This document shows, piece after piece, positions 38,404 through 51,754 of a stretch of DNA of 64,000 nt. Positions within the stretch are counted from its first letter, which is position 1. Each line of letters starts with the position of its first letter. The stretch is taken from NCBI RefSeq assembly GCF_947507565.1, contig NC_089191.1, positions 868,001-932,000 of the forward strand, in the 5' to 3' direction. The notes under the pieces were generated by a model, which made no database searches, had not been told where the DNA came from, and saw only the letters and a program-made list of their open reading frames with translations. The translations under genes were made by a program, and so were the position numbers. Source of the stretch: Oscarella lobularis. Its lineage: Eukaryota; Porifera; Homoscleromorpha; Homosclerophorida; Oscarellidae.

Positions 38404-39881
38404 ATGGGAAACCACTTGGCTCGAGCGCGAGGCTCGCTCCGTCGGCGTCGCGAAACGACGGACAACGGCAAAAGATCGGAAAGGAAATCGATCGGCGTCT
38501 TCGAAGCGAAATTCGCCTATCAAGGTCGAAGCGATCACGATCTCACATTCGCGAGAGGCGATCTCCTGGAAGTTTTGGACGCCAAGGAGAATTGGTGGCT
38601 CGCGCGACACACGAAAACGCACGCGGAAGGTCTCATCCCAAGCAACTACGTTCAACCGTACGAATCGATCGAAGCAGAAGAGTAAGCGGGGCCCCCTTTC
38701 CTTAGCAACGCCTAAGCGAATAATTTAATTTTGCTTTTTTAAGTTGGTTTTTCGGTCCCATTCGGCGCGTCGAAGCCGAACGCTATCTCGCGCTCCCCAT
38801 GAATAGGCCGGGTTGCTTCCTTATCCGGGAAAGCGAAAGTCAACCGGGAAGTTACTCCCTCTCCGTTCGCGACTCGACGAATCAGGCGAAGCACTATCGA
38901 ATACGAACGTTCGACGACGGCGGCGGCTATTTCGTCCAGAAGACAATCGGCTTCCAAAGCGTGCGCGAACTCGTCGCGCACTATCGCGAAACGAACGGCC
39001 TGTGCGTTCGTCTCGGGGCCGCGTGCGTTAACCCGATCACGCCCACGGCGGGCCCCGATCCCCAATGGGAAATCCCTCGCGATCGCGTGCAGCACGTAAA
39101 GGCGCTCGGTCGCGGCCAATTCGGCGAAGTGTTCGAAGGCCTCTGGAACGGCGTTCCGGTCGCCGTAAAAACCCTTCGCGAAGGCCAAATGAATCGCGAA
39201 GAGTTCATGCGCGAAGCTGACGTCATGAAACAATTACGTCATCCGAAATTAGTCCAACTCTTCGGCGTGTGCACGATCGACGAGCCCGTATATATAATCA
39301 TGGAGCTCATGAGTCGCGGGGCCCTTCTCGATTTTTTACGCGTCGGCGAAGGCCGGAATTTGAAGACGGAACAGCTCATCGATATCGGCGCCCAAGTCGC
39401 CTGCGGAATGGCCTATTTGGAATCTCAAAATTTCATACATCGCGATTTGGCGGCGCGAAACGTTCTCGTCGACGATTTCACGATGTGCAAGATCACGGAT
39501 TTCGGCATGGCGCGATTTGCGCCCGACGATTTTTACGAGGCGCGCGAGGGCGCGAAATTTCCCATAAAGTGGACGGCGCCCGAGGCGGCGATATATCAGA
39601 TGTTTACGACGAAGTCCGACGTTTGGTCGTTTGGGATTTTGTTGGTCGAGTTGGTAACGCGCGGGGCGATGCCCTACGCGGCTATGTCCGGGTCCGAGGT
39701 GCTTAGTGCCTTGCAGGAGGGGTATCGGATGCCCACGCCGCGCAATTGTCCCGATCGATTGTATCAGGTTATGATGACGTGTTGGCATGACGATCCGCAA
39801 GCGCGGCCGACGTTCGAGACGTTGCAGTGGACTTTGGAGGATTTTTTTGTATCGAATGTTGGGGATTATAGGGAGGCCTAG
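38404..39881 (+). CDS. Src/FRK-like non-receptor tyrosine kinase, tandem copy 2
   Basis: Two exons, 38404-38681 and 38744-39881; 471 aa, with the intron in exactly the same place as in copy 1 (before WFFG). N-terminal MGNHLARARG provides a myristoylation site but no cysteine, so membrane anchoring would rely on basic residues. SH3 is at ~35-92, SH2 at ~95-190 ('GCFLIRESESQPG') and the kinase at ~205-465 with 'LGRGQFGEVFEG', 'VAVKTL', HRDLAARN, DFG and 'KFPIKWTAPEA'. The gatekeeper is again Met (VYIIMELM). The C-tail ends GDYREA, a tyrosine close to the stop with no QPG context. It is clearly a tandem duplicate; kinase domains are about three quarters identical by eye. Confidence 0.9.
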
Positions 39882-40076
39882 ACATATTTTCAGTTTTTTT
39901 TTTTTCTGGTAGGAGGGGGCTTTTTCTACGAGACACCGATTTACAGTAGCATCTGTTGAAATGAATTAACGTAGTTTTTCTATGACGACTTTTTTTTCGA
40001 ATAAAAAAGCTTATGTATCTCTTTATTATACGGGCTTGTATTGATCTTTATTTCTTTGCGCACGTTACGTTTCAAA

Positions 40077-40659
40077 ATGGCGTTGTTTCATCGCGTCTTT
40101 CGCTTTTCTTTGCCTCTTCTCAACCGATCCATCTCGACTAGCAGCGCCAGATGGGACAGTAAGTGTCGAAGAATCGATGTATTTCGAAAAATTGAGGCGA
40201 GACCCCGCGTTAGAGACTCCCGAAGCTAAACTGGGCGTGTCGGGCGACATACCGAGCGACACCGAACAGGCAACCGGTCTCGATAAGAACGAACACGACG
40301 CCCTAATGGCTGGAGTCGAGGTAAACGAGTAAAGAAAGGCGCAAATCTAGTCTAAGTGCGATATATTGAGGATCCGTTCAACATGAGCATCAACGTCATT
40401 GATTGGGGCACGCGCGCCAATCCGAAAAAAGTCCCATCAATGTTTGACGAAAGACTAGTCGGATGCGTTTGTAAGATCAATAAATAAATAATAAATGAAT
40501 TTTATTAATTATTAGCTAACAAAAAACATTTCTATAGGTGAACCAGATGCTGTACAAGTGCTATGGATGAAACTGACAGCTGGACCACCGCAGAGGTGCA
40601 GCTGTGGCCACTGGTTCGTCCTCACCAAAGGAAATCCAAACAAAATCGAAATGGCATGA
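40077..40659 (+). CDS. COX5B: Cytochrome c oxidase subunit 5B
   Basis: Nuclear-encoded subunit of mitochondrial complex IV. Exons: 40077-40158, 40202-40320, 40371 to about 40470, then the final exon to TGA 40657-40659. The first exon is a classic presequence (MALFHRVFRFSLPLLNRSIS). The 43-nt first intron restores the frame (RWD|NPALETPEAK). The mature part shows 'DIPSDTEQATGLDKNE', 'MFDERLVGCVCEPDA' and the zinc-site pattern ending CSCGHWFVLTKGNP; the Cys residues of the Zn site are kept. ATG overlaps an AAAATGGCG (YY1-type) element. Confidence 0.92.
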
Positions 40660-40889
40660 TGAGGAGAGAGACCTTTACTAAGAGGACCCTTCGCTGTGTA
40701 GTGTTTGTCGATGATTAATATAGTCTTGAATCACGTGTCACGTACATATACGTTTACGCTTATCCGGGAAGCGCGAATCAATAAGCAAATCCTATTACCT
40801 CGTAGACCGTTCGTCGACTCTGATTGGCCGAAACCGACAAAGAACGTAGAATCAACAAAAGCTCCCTCGCGCAAGCGGAACAGAAGACC

Positions 40890-43800
40890 ATGGCGAAGTC
40901 GGCGTCGGCTTCGCGCTCCATCTTCGTCGTTCCGCTCCTCCTTTTCGTCTCGCTCGTTCCGCGCGTCGTCGCCCAAGTGCGCGCGCCGCCCGTTTTCAAT
41001 GTCGCGCAAAACAAATCGATCGTCGCCTCGTCGACGTGCGGCGTCGACGCGGCGGGCAACACGGTTCGAGACGAATTCTGCCTTCTGACGCTCACCTCCC
41101 AATCGTCGTCGACGTCGACCGTTTGCGAGACCTGTCAAGGCGCATCCGGGCCCCTGGCGCATCCGGCTAGCCGAATGGTGGACGGATCGCAAGCGGATTG
41201 GATCTCGCCGCCGTTGTCGCGCGGCGATCAGTACCACAAAGTCAACATAACGCTCGATCTTGGCCAGGTAAGCGGTTCTCGCGGGGGGGGGGGGAGGTGG
41301 TCGCGATCACGTGACGTAAATATTAAATAAATAATTAAAGGTCTTCCACGTCGCCTACGTGTTCATTCACGCGAATCGCGCGCCGCGTCCGGGTGAGTGG
41401 ATATTGGAAAAGTCGCTCGACAATCGCGTCTACACGCCGTGGCAATATTTCGTCTTGAACGATCGCGATTGCGATCGCATCTTCGGAATCGATCCAAATC
41501 AACCGTTGACCGACTCCAGTCCCTCGTGCACGGACACCTATTCGGCCATAACGCCGCTGAATAACGGAGAGGTTGAAATAATCAATAATAATTAATTGAT
41601 TATATATTTATTTATTTATTTTAGATTTATGCTCGCCTTTTGAGTCGTCGACCGAGCGAGGAGAGTTTCAGCGATAGCGCGGAATTGCAAGATTTTACCA
41701 GTGCGCGTTATATTCGATTTCGATTTCGACGTGTTGCGACTCTCCTCGGAGAACTCGACATTCCATCCGATTACGCCGACGCGACAATAAGTAGAAGAGT
41801 GAGAAACATACCGGTAGATTATATATGTATGTATACATAATCTTTTTTTCTTTAGTACTTCTACTCTATCAAGACTATTCAAGTGGGAGGCCTGTGCAAG
41901 TGCAACGGTTTTGCAAGCGAATGCGTTTCCCGCGGCAACGAGGAGCTGCTCGAGTGCACGTGCACGGAGAACACGTGCGGACCCGATTGCTCCCAATGTT
42001 GCCCCGGTTTCAATCAATACAAATGGCAACTGAGAACGCAGAAGAACAACTTCACCTGCGAAGGTAAGAGAATAGTTATCCTCATAGACGTATCCCTTAT
42101 AGAAATCCGATACTATTTTATTAAAGAATACTGTACCCTCATACAAAGTCACTATGAACGTTTTAGACCTATGTATCCTCATAGACGCGTCTGTATATAT
42201 AGAAATCCACTACATAAAGTCACTATGAATATTCAGACCTATATGTCCTCGTAGACGTAATCCGTATAGAAATCATATATTCCTAATAGCTTGCAATTGT
42301 TTTGGGCACTCGGAGTCGTGCGACTACGACGCCGACGTCGACGCCCGCTCGCAGAGTCTCAATCTCGAAGGTCGCTACAGCGGCGGCGGCGTCTGTCGCA
42401 ACTGTCGCGACAACACGGCGGGAAACAACTGCCACGAGTGCGCGCCGCGCCACTATCGTCCGCTCGCGCGCTCGCGCGCGGCGCCGTGCATGCCGTGCCG
42501 CTGCGCGGGACCAGGCTCGCTCGACGGACTCTGCGATCCAACAACGGGCGATTGCGTGTGCAAGAAAAACGTCGAAGGCGCGCGCTGCGATCGCTGCAAG
42601 CCGGGCTTCTTCGCGCTGGAGAACTCCAATAGCGACGGCTGTCGTCCGTGCGGTTGCGACGTCGACGGCTCGCTCGTCGGCCTGCGCGAGTGCGGCGCGT
42701 GCGCGTGCAAGCCGCTCGTCGCTTCGCCGACGTGCGAGCGTTGCGTCGACGGCGCGTACGGGCTATCCGGCGAGACGTTGTTCGGGTGCGAGTTGTGCCG
42801 TTGCGACGTCGGCGGCGCCGTCGAGCCGTTTCGATGCAACGCGAATCGGGGGAAGTGCGGATGTCGCGACGGTTTGCGCGGGAAGAGGTGCAATATCGTG
42901 GCGCAGGGCTCCTATTTGCCGTCGGTGCACACGAATCTGTTCGGCGAAGCCGAGGACGGAGACTGGATATCGTTTCGGACGCCGTTCGGTTTTGACGAGG
43001 TCGATTTTCCCGGTTATTCTGGATTCGGTTACGTCATTTTGAGAAATAATTCTCAGGTGAGAGAACTCGCGATCAAAATAATCGAATTACATATATTCCT
43101 AGATGTTGATATCGCTGAGTTTTTTGATCAAGAAAGCAATGAAATACCAAGTGGTCATCTATTACGTATTGGAGGGATCGACGTCGAGTCGAATTCAAGC
43201 CTATTTCGTCGCGCCCGACGGCGAGGAACAGAACGTGGCGATTTCTCTCGATCAATCCAGTCAACGTAAGTCCCCAACGTTTTCCCCCCACCCAATATAT
43301 CTTAGTTCTCTCGAATAGCGCGTTATTCTAATTTGGGCGCCGGCGAGTTCTCCCTCACTCCCGGCAACTGGTCGCTGGTCGTCGAATACGACGGCGCCTC
43401 GCGTCTTCTCATCGATCGCGTTCTCGTCATTCCGGAAGAATTCTACGACCCGACGAACCTTCTCACAAACGTTCCCGACATGTGTCTCGCCGCCGCCGAT
43501 CGAACGCCGAGCGCGTGCCGTCGATACGCCCATCCGGACATAACGAAGTATTTGCATCAAGAAGCGACGATCGCCGCCGGATCGCCGACGCTCTTCGCCG
43601 GCCAACTAGTCGCGCGAATGGACGCCACTCAAAACGTAAAGAAAACACAATATATATATATTTAATTTAATGTTTTTTTTCTTAGAGTCGACTTGGCTTC
43701 GTTTTTTCTAACGTTCCCGCCGGCTCCTACGCGGTCGTCGTCTCCTACTTCAGTTCTCACGCCGACGTGCAGTCGATTGGCGTCGAGGTGTCCGGCGTCG

Positions 43801-46800
43801 AGACGACCGGACAGGTTGCCGTTTATCCGTGCTCCTTTGCCTTTGGGTGCCGTCACGTTGCCATGGATCGCGGCGAAGTGCTCGCCTACGACGTGCCGGA
43901 ATCGGTTTCGTCGGCGGTCACCGTCATTTTGACGCTCGCGCAGAGAGCCGATAATTCTCAATCGGCCGACATTGTATGACTTCAATTAATAAATTAATCT
44001 GTTATTGATTTTCTTTTAGGTTGCCGTGTATTTGATTCCCTCTGTCGAGTTCACCGCTGCCATGGTGACGCCAGCGTTCAAGTGCTATTTTTTGAATTCG
44101 AGGTTTGTTGAATTTTTGGAGTTGTTCCCTTAGTAGCGTTTTAATTATTAGCTGCTCCGCAACTCCGTTTGAACCGTTAAAAAATTCAGCAGAAATGGTG
44201 AACTATTACGTGTCGGACGACGGCTACTACTTCGACGCGGAAGGAGAGAAGCAAAGCATTGACGTATCATCGAATCCCATTGTCAATTCCCGTTCTCAAT
44301 CAACTAGAGGTGTAGCAGTACTTGGGCAATCACAGGTAAAGAATATATCTTTAGTTTATAAATAAATAAATGTTTTTTTTATCTCTTAGAAATCGGCTGA
44401 TATTGACGTCGAGTTGCCTTCGTCAGGCAGCTACAACGTCCTTCTTCACTACTATAATCCCGACGCCGAATCGGTTACCGTGACTCTATCCTTCGACGAC
44501 GTCTCGTTCAACGTCACGCTTCCCTTTTGTCCGGACGAGTCGGGATGTCGAGTCGCCTATCCCTTGGAAATCAATAGCGAATCGACGTCCTTTACTCTAA
44601 CTATCACTTCGCCGACGAAAACGATCTACATCGATTCGGCATCCTTTATTCAATCTGGCTCGTTCGACGCTGGCGACTACGTATCGCCGCAACCGCTCGA
44701 CGTCAAGAATCGTTTTCTCGCCGAATGCAGCGCGAACGCGTTCGCGCCGACGGACAACGCCTTCTGCACGCGAAGCGTCGCGTCCCTATCGGCGATCTAC
44801 AACGACGGCGCCGTCGCGTGCGAATGCGATCTCCAAGGATCGACGTCCGTCGAGTGCAATCAACTCTCCGGCGAGTGCACCTGCAAGCCGGACGTCGTCG
44901 GGCTCACGTGTACTCGTTGCAAAGTCGGCTACTACGGTTTTCCCAACTGTCTTCCGTGCGAGTGCACCAGCGGCAGCGTCTGCAACGAAGTCACCGGCGC
45001 GTGTGTCTGTCCGCCGAACGTACGCGGTCGCGCCTGCGATCAATGCGAGACGAATTTCTGGCGTTTCGATGCGACGCGCGGCTGCGTCGCCTGCGCCTGC
45101 GACGGCGTCGGATCGAGCGTCGCCGACTGCAACGTGACGACGGGCCAGTGCGCGTGTCGGCCTCGCTACGCGGGGCTCAAGTGCAACGAGTGCGCCGAGG
45201 GACGATACGATCCGCCGACGTGTCGAAAGTGCGCCTGCGATTCGACGGGCAGCGTCGGAATCGGATGCAATCAGGCGACGGGCGCGTGTCGATGCAAGAC
45301 GAACGTACGCGGCGACAAGTGCACGGAATGCGCGTCGGGCACGTTTAACTTGACTCAGGCGGGTTGCCAGACGTGCGGATGCGACGTCCAGGGAAGCGCC
45401 TCGCGCGACTGCCACCCCACTACAGGCGAATGCACGTGCAAGAGTGGCGTTGTCGGGCGCGCGTGCGATCGCTGCGAAGCGGATCACTATCGCACCTCGA
45501 ACGGATCGTGCGCGCCCTGCGCGTGCAATCCAGCCGGCTCTCGCTCGTCGACGTGCGACGTCGACTCGGGCAAGTGCCGATGCAAGAAATTCGTACGCGG
45601 ACTTCGCTGCGACCGATGCGCGCGCGGTTCGTACGCGTTCGGCGTCGGCGCCGACGGCTGCACGTCGTGCGCGTGCGACGCGCTCGGATCGACGGGCGAT
45701 TGCGACGTCGCGACGGGAAAGTGCGCGTGCAAACCGGGCGCGTTCGGCGATCGATGCGATCAATGTCAAGCGCGTCACGTCGTCGCCGACGAAGGCTGTC
45801 GCCCGTGCGGCTATTGCACCGATTCGATAATGGACGAAATGGAGAAGCTGATGGTCGTCGTGAACGGAACGCTCGTCAATATCACCGATTATTCGTTTCT
45901 CGTCGCCGCGTGGCGACGACTGCAGAATATTCGACGGGCGTTTAACGAGTCGAGACGGATTCTTTGCGGCTTGGATTGGTGCGGGGATTTCGACGCGATT
46001 CCGCCGCCGCCGCCGCTGGTCGCGCCGCCGCCGACGGGGGGAAGCGCCTCGCCGCTCGGCGACGTTCTCGCACGACTCGAGATTTTGATTGGACGCATGG
46101 AACCGAATACAGGGCTCATCTTTCGCTTGGCGGAGCTCAAAGTCCTCGTCGATCGGTTGGAGTTGAGAGTGAACGCGTCCCTGGACGATGCTATCGAGGG
46201 TCGAAACGACGCGACGCGCGTGAACGCGAGAGCCGACGCGTTGCTCGATCGGACGCAGATGGAAGATCAAGGACTCGCAGGCAAGTGATTAAAATAATCT
46301 CTATTTGTTTGTTATATAGTTTCGTAGGTCTCGTGAATGACTTGCGCAATTTGGTGAACAAATTGTCCAGCGATGTCGCAGTCAGGAACGAGACTCTTGC
46401 CGAAGGTCGAGACGCTGTCAATAGGATGCGTCAGCGAGACTTTGATACGCCGTGGAATGACGTGACGGCGTTGCGCGGGGAGGCGGAGAAGGCTCTGGGC
46501 ATCGCGGAAGATGCTCTCCTGTCAGCGCAAGCGTTCTTGGATAACGCCACGCAGATGGAACAGAGCGTCAAGGATTGGATCGCCGTGTTGACCGAAGCGC
46601 GAAAAATGGTCGCAAACGTGAGCGCGAACGTGAACGCGGCCGCCGCGTCGACGGCGGAGGCGGAAGACGTCCTAAGTCAAATCGAGGTATATACCAACGA
46701 TAATATTATACTAGTATTTTAATTAATCCCTTTCGTAGGATAAGATAGCGAATTTGAGACAAATGATTGCGGACTTGAGAGGAAACGCGACGAGCGCGAA

Positions 46801-49800
46801 AACTCGCGTCGAAATCGCTACCTCTCAACTCGAAGACGCTCGAAACACGAACGGCGGCGCGCGAGACGACACGAATCGGATGTCGACGGAATTGCAAAAC
46901 TTACGCCAGCGCATTTTCGACTTCATGACCGAACTGGCGGCGCTCGAAGTCGAAGCGCTAAAAGCGGAGCGAAACGTCTCGCTGTTGATCGGCGTCATCG
47001 ACGCCATTGGCTCGACGTGGAACGACGCTCAAAAGAACTTCAACGCTTCGATCACCTACATACGAAACTATAATCTATTGAACGTAACCGAATTTCTTCT
47101 CAATTTGACGCTCGGCGTCAACGTGACGTCGAACGCGACGCTCCAAGCGGGACGACTCAACGTGACGGATATAAGAGATAGAGCGAGGCGAAGTCTTCTC
47201 GCTAGTCAAGCGCTCCAGCAAGAAGTCGCCGACTGCAATACGAAACTCCAAGGTATAAAACGCTAAGAGAGAAAACACCTTCTCTCTTATAATCTATCCT
47301 AGATATGAATTCGAGTCTCGCTCGAATTGCCGCCGATCTCGAATCGGCGATCAAACTATTTGTCGTCGTCGAGACGAAGGCGAATTCGACGAACGATAGC
47401 GCGACGACGTTGGTGGAGCGAAGCTACGATCCGACCGTCGTCGAGACGGATGCGAACGCGTCGGCGCGAAGCGCTGCCGCGCAGGCGGGCAATTACACGG
47501 CGTTGGCGAAGAGAGCGGACGATCTTCGAAGTCGATTGAAGGAGTATTTGACGAATACGAAACCGGTTCTAAATTTGCTTTTTCAAGCGGAGGAAAACGG
47601 TGGGGGGGCGATCGACGACGTCAGCCATCACTTCGACTTATTTTTTTTTTGTTTTTTTTTCATAGCTACTATAGCCAGTGGAAGGGCTCAGGAAATTCCC
47701 AACGATTCCCAAGCGATTCGAAATCAGTTCTCCGATCTGACCGATCGTCTCAACGCTCTCGACGTGCGCCTGATCGACATTCAAGAGAAAATCGATCGCT
47801 TTCGAAAGCACGCGGCGACGGCACGTCTACATATAAACGATTTCCATTCATCCGTCGATTAATTTCTTTTTTTTTTCTATTTATTTTCTAGATCGATGTT
47901 CCTCTCAGCGCCGAGCAGGGAGCCAACGACGAGACGATCACGCTCAAAACGCCGCCGTCGCTCGAGGAGACGGCGTTCGAAACGTCCGTTATCGTCAACG
48001 TCAGACCGGCGTCGTTGTCGTCGGGACTTCTCTTCTTCGTCGGTCCAGATGACAAGGTAAAGATCGATTGAGAATTTGGGTCCGTTTATGTCGCTATGTT
48101 CTGCTTATTTATCTGAAGAAATCCGCTACAACGAGACGTCGAAGAGGAGGGGTGTCACTCGTGGTACGTACGCGCGCCCGCTCCACTCCAATGCCTATCT
48201 AATTTTCTTGCGCAAAGGATCCGTTTATTGCTATTGAGTTAGATAACGGGTTGGTCAAGTTTTCCTACAGCGCTGGCGGCGTGCCGGCCGTTGCAAGGAC
48301 AACGCAACCGGGCCTAAACACCGCGGAAACGTTCGAGATCACAGCGAGACGGTGACGACGTTCTGAACGCATCTATAATTAATTATTTTATTCGTTCTCT
48401 CCTCTCAGGCTCGGTCTCAAAGCTGAGCTCAAGGTTCAGAAAACGTCAGGCGGGTCTCAGTCGTTCGTACCGTACGAGGAGATGGTCGAGGCTCAGACGT
48501 CGGAGGGATTGTCTTGGCTTGCATTCGAAGAGGACTCGAGAACGTTCGTCGGAGGAATACCCAGCGATTACGAGGCAATAAAATTAATTCTTTTAATTTA
48601 ATTTAATTTTAATTTTTTAAATTTTAGATTCCCAATTCGATTAGGCCTTACGTGTCGTCGACGACGGCGGCGTTTAGCGGTTGCGTCGCTTCGCTATCCG
48701 TTAACAAGGATTTCGTTTCGATGGCGAATTTCGACAACGCGTCCGTTCTCATACCGCCAGTATGCGGAAAAGGCGCGATGTAATAAATAAAATTATAAAT
48801 ATAAATACGCATATTAAATATAATTCGTCCCTCTTAGTCTTCTCAAGAATCGCGTTGTGTCCGACGGGACGCTGAAAGGTCTCTACGGATTAGGCTACGT
48901 CGCCTTCGATCCGAACTTAGTCGACAACCTCCAGTGGGCGTCGCACACGCAATTGCTTCGACTCACGTTCAGTCGTCTCGTGACGACCCAACTCGACGGC
49001 CTTCTCTTCTACGCCAAAGGCGACGGCGACGTCTTTCTCTCGCTCGAAATCTACAATCAAGGCTTGCGCGCTCTCCTGAACACGGGCGACGCCGAAACGT
49101 ACGAAATCCTTCTCGCCAACGTCGTCGGTCTCGTCCAATCGACGCCGACGGCGATCATAGTGACGGTGGACGCGAGGCAATTTCGACTCGATGCCGGCGA
49201 ACAAAGTAAAACGATTCAAACGACGAAAGGCGTCGCGATAACGAGTCTGCTCTACCTCGGCGGCGTTCCGCGCGATTTCGTCGTCGACAAAGGCGTGCTC
49301 TCGCGCGCGTCGTTGGCCGCCTGTTTGGAGTCGTTCAACGTTCGCGTGAGCGGCGGAACGCGCGCGCACGAGTTGAAGTTGATCAGCAAAGGGGTAGCGG
49401 CCGGCAAAGGGGTAGCGATCGTCGACGGGAGCAACGGCTTCGGCGAGAAGTGCTTGGAAGTCGAGAAACGGTCGGCGTATTTCGACGGGACCGGCGGGGT
49501 GATCTATTCGCCGATGGGCTTCGATTCGTTGCTCGTCTTTTGGCTGAAGCCGGAGAACGAGACGGGATTCTTGTTCTATCAGAGCAATAAGGAGGAGACG
49601 ATTTTCTATAGCGTGTCGATTGTCGAGAAGAAGGTGAGGTTCTATTTGGATGGCAGCGTCGCCAGTACTCCCGCTCCCACGCAAACGGTTATGCTGACGA
49701 CGAACGAAGTTAATTTGATGGAGAAAAACTACGTCGTCATCACGAGAAGCGGAGATCAGTAATACATCCATCAAATAAGAAAATAATTGATTTCTAATTG

Positions 49801-51754
49801 TAATTATTAATCAAGGGTTTCTATAACTTTGAATGACGTGACGACGACGAAATCGGGATTTCGCCAAGAGATCATACCCGGTGGGCAAAGTATAAGAGAT
49901 TCGACGGCCAATACGATGATAGGTCATCCCCACAACGACGTCGTTCAACGGCTGAGAGAAAACAACGCCTATTTCAAAGCCTATGAAGGATGCTTGGGCG
50001 ACGTCACGTTCGCCGTGGGGTAAGGAGGAATAAGCGTCTTGTGTATATTTTTAGGGGAAAATGTCACGTGCTTGTTCCTAAGGTTGCTCAATTTTGGCGG
50101 TGTCGCTCAGGAGGCGACCACTTCCGGCATGATTACTCCGTGCGAGGCGAGAGAAATTCGGACGCCGACGCCGTATTGGACTCCGACTCCGTCAATGCCG
50201 ACGCTGACTCCGACTCCGACGCCAGTCAAGGTTTCCTGCGTGGGCGCGCCGCAAGTCGAGGCGAACGGATACTCGTTCGCACCGAATCCCGGCAGCCGAG
50301 TCTCGTTCCAGTTCTCCAACGTTAAAGTGGTGCAAAGAGGGTACGCGTCCGTTCGTTAATCGTTATTAATTAATATAATCTCACATGTTTTTTTTAGGTT
50401 TGAGATCAAGTTCGCTATTCGCACCGAGGTGGTGTCGGCGACGATTCTTTCGGCGGTGAACAAGGATCAGTCGAACTACATCTTTTTGAGTCTTCAAGAG
50501 AAAAAGTTCATCTACACCTTCTTCATGTCGTCCGGCGCCGACGACCGGCCGGAGCACGCATACAAGGCCGAATTGGACGCGAGTGGCATTTACGACGGGC
50601 AGTGGCACAACGTGAGGAGACAGAAAGCCAATGAGTGTATACATTTCGTCTTATTGAATTATTTAATAGGTGACGCTGTCCAGGACTTTGAAAGGGGGCT
50701 TATTAGCGATTGACGGGAATATGAATGAAGGCCAGAAATTCAGTGGAGCTGAGAAATTTTTGAGATTGAACGATGCCTTCGTCTTCGGAGACAATGGCGA
50801 CTTGAAGAAGAAGCACAAAGATTTTGTAAGGGGCGGGGAAAGAAGGCGTGGCGGCGTCTAAGCGTTGCTCTTCTTTTTTTTTTCTCAGAGGAACTTACCG
50901 GATTTTGAGGGGTGTATCAAAGACGTGGCAATAACGAGTGTGATCGGCGGAACTGCGACGCCTGTTGTGTACGTTAATTTCAATGTAATTTCTCCGAGAG
51001 AATGACTAAAGTTTCGTTTTTTCGACGCAGATTTGACGATGTTGTTGCGGAAGGCGACGTTAGCCGTTCTTGCTACAAGGCCATCGACACCGCTTCGGAT
51101 AACGCTGGATTCGACGGAAAGAGCCACGTCGTCATAGGTACGCATAATAATAATAATAATCGTATCATTATTTATTATTTTTTAGCTTCAAATTGGAATG
51201 TCAATACGGGAATCGACATCAAAATGACGGTCCGGTCGAATAACCACTCCGGTCTTCTTCTTTCCGTGGGCGCCGATACGAAATCCGCCGCCGCTCAATC
51301 GTCGTACGTCGTCCTGGAGATACGCGACGGCGTGCTCGCGTTCGTCGTCAATAACGGCGACGGCGAATTTTCCGTCACCGACGCGAGCGCGACGAGCCTG
51401 TGCGACGGCAAGTGGCACGACATCGAGGCGAAATTGATGACGACGAGCATTGAAGTGACCGTCGACGGCGGGGAAAAATCGAGCGCCACGTCGTCGGGAA
51501 CGGACGGAACGAACGATTCGTCGGGTCCTTTGTATATCGGTGGTCTGCCGTCCGGTTAGTTCTCAAAAGTCCAAAGCGCAATAATCGTTATTATTTTTAT
51601 TTATTTAGATGCTAATCGCGATGTGCGTCACGTCAGCGTTCCCAATCTGTTCGGCTGCGTCAAGGAATTATTCATTGATCGCAAAAGATCGTTTGAATCC
51701 CTGGGTCTCGATGGGGGCGCTCAACTGAATTACTGCGTTCTCAGCGAGCCTTGA
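40890..51754 (+). CDS. Laminin alpha chain
   Basis: Large basement-membrane protein. Signal peptide (MAKSASASRSIFVVPLLLFV), LN domain (exons 40890-41267, 41341-41571, 41625-41798, 41856-42063), laminin-EGF repeats (42290-42900), an inserted globular/L4-like region (42900-44700), a second LE array of about 9 repeats (44800-45830, C-x-C...C-x2-C pattern), a long helical coiled coil with many NxT/NxS sites (45830-47890), then five LamG domains (47892-51754). The LamG tandem makes it an alpha chain; the LN domain makes it a full-length type (alpha 1/2/3B/5-like). A Thr/Pro-rich linker (TPTPYWTPTPSMPTLTPTPT, ~50160-50230) separates LG3 and LG4, where alpha chains are cleaved. At least 25 exons; the intron at 46281 has a GC donor. 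Stop TGA 51752-51754. LE and exon counts are approximate. Confidence 0.9.
42064..42289 (+). repeat. Degenerate tandem repeat inside a laminin intron
   Basis: A unit of about 90 bp (CCTCATAGACG ... ATAGAAATCC ... AAAGTCACTATGAA ... AGACCTATGT) recurs two to three times with divergence, filling this 226-nt intron, which is far longer than its neighbours. Probably local expansion. Confidence 0.5.

Noticed and set aside
40159-40171. A 13-nt intron in COX5B (GTAAGTGTCGAAG)
   Set aside because: Removing 13 nt does restore the frame, but so does a 43-nt intron (40159-40201) with a normal donor and acceptor, which fits the intron sizes of this genome.
44786-46270. A 494-codon minus-strand open frame opposite the laminin EGF array
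   Set aside because: It is an arginine/alanine-rich shadow of the cysteine-rich plus strand; the sense strand shows regular laminin-EGF repeats.
48917-49774. A 285-codon minus-strand open frame opposite the laminin LamG exon
   Set aside because: The plus-strand frame is longer and has the LamG pattern; stop codons are rare on both strands because of TCG/GAC codon bias.
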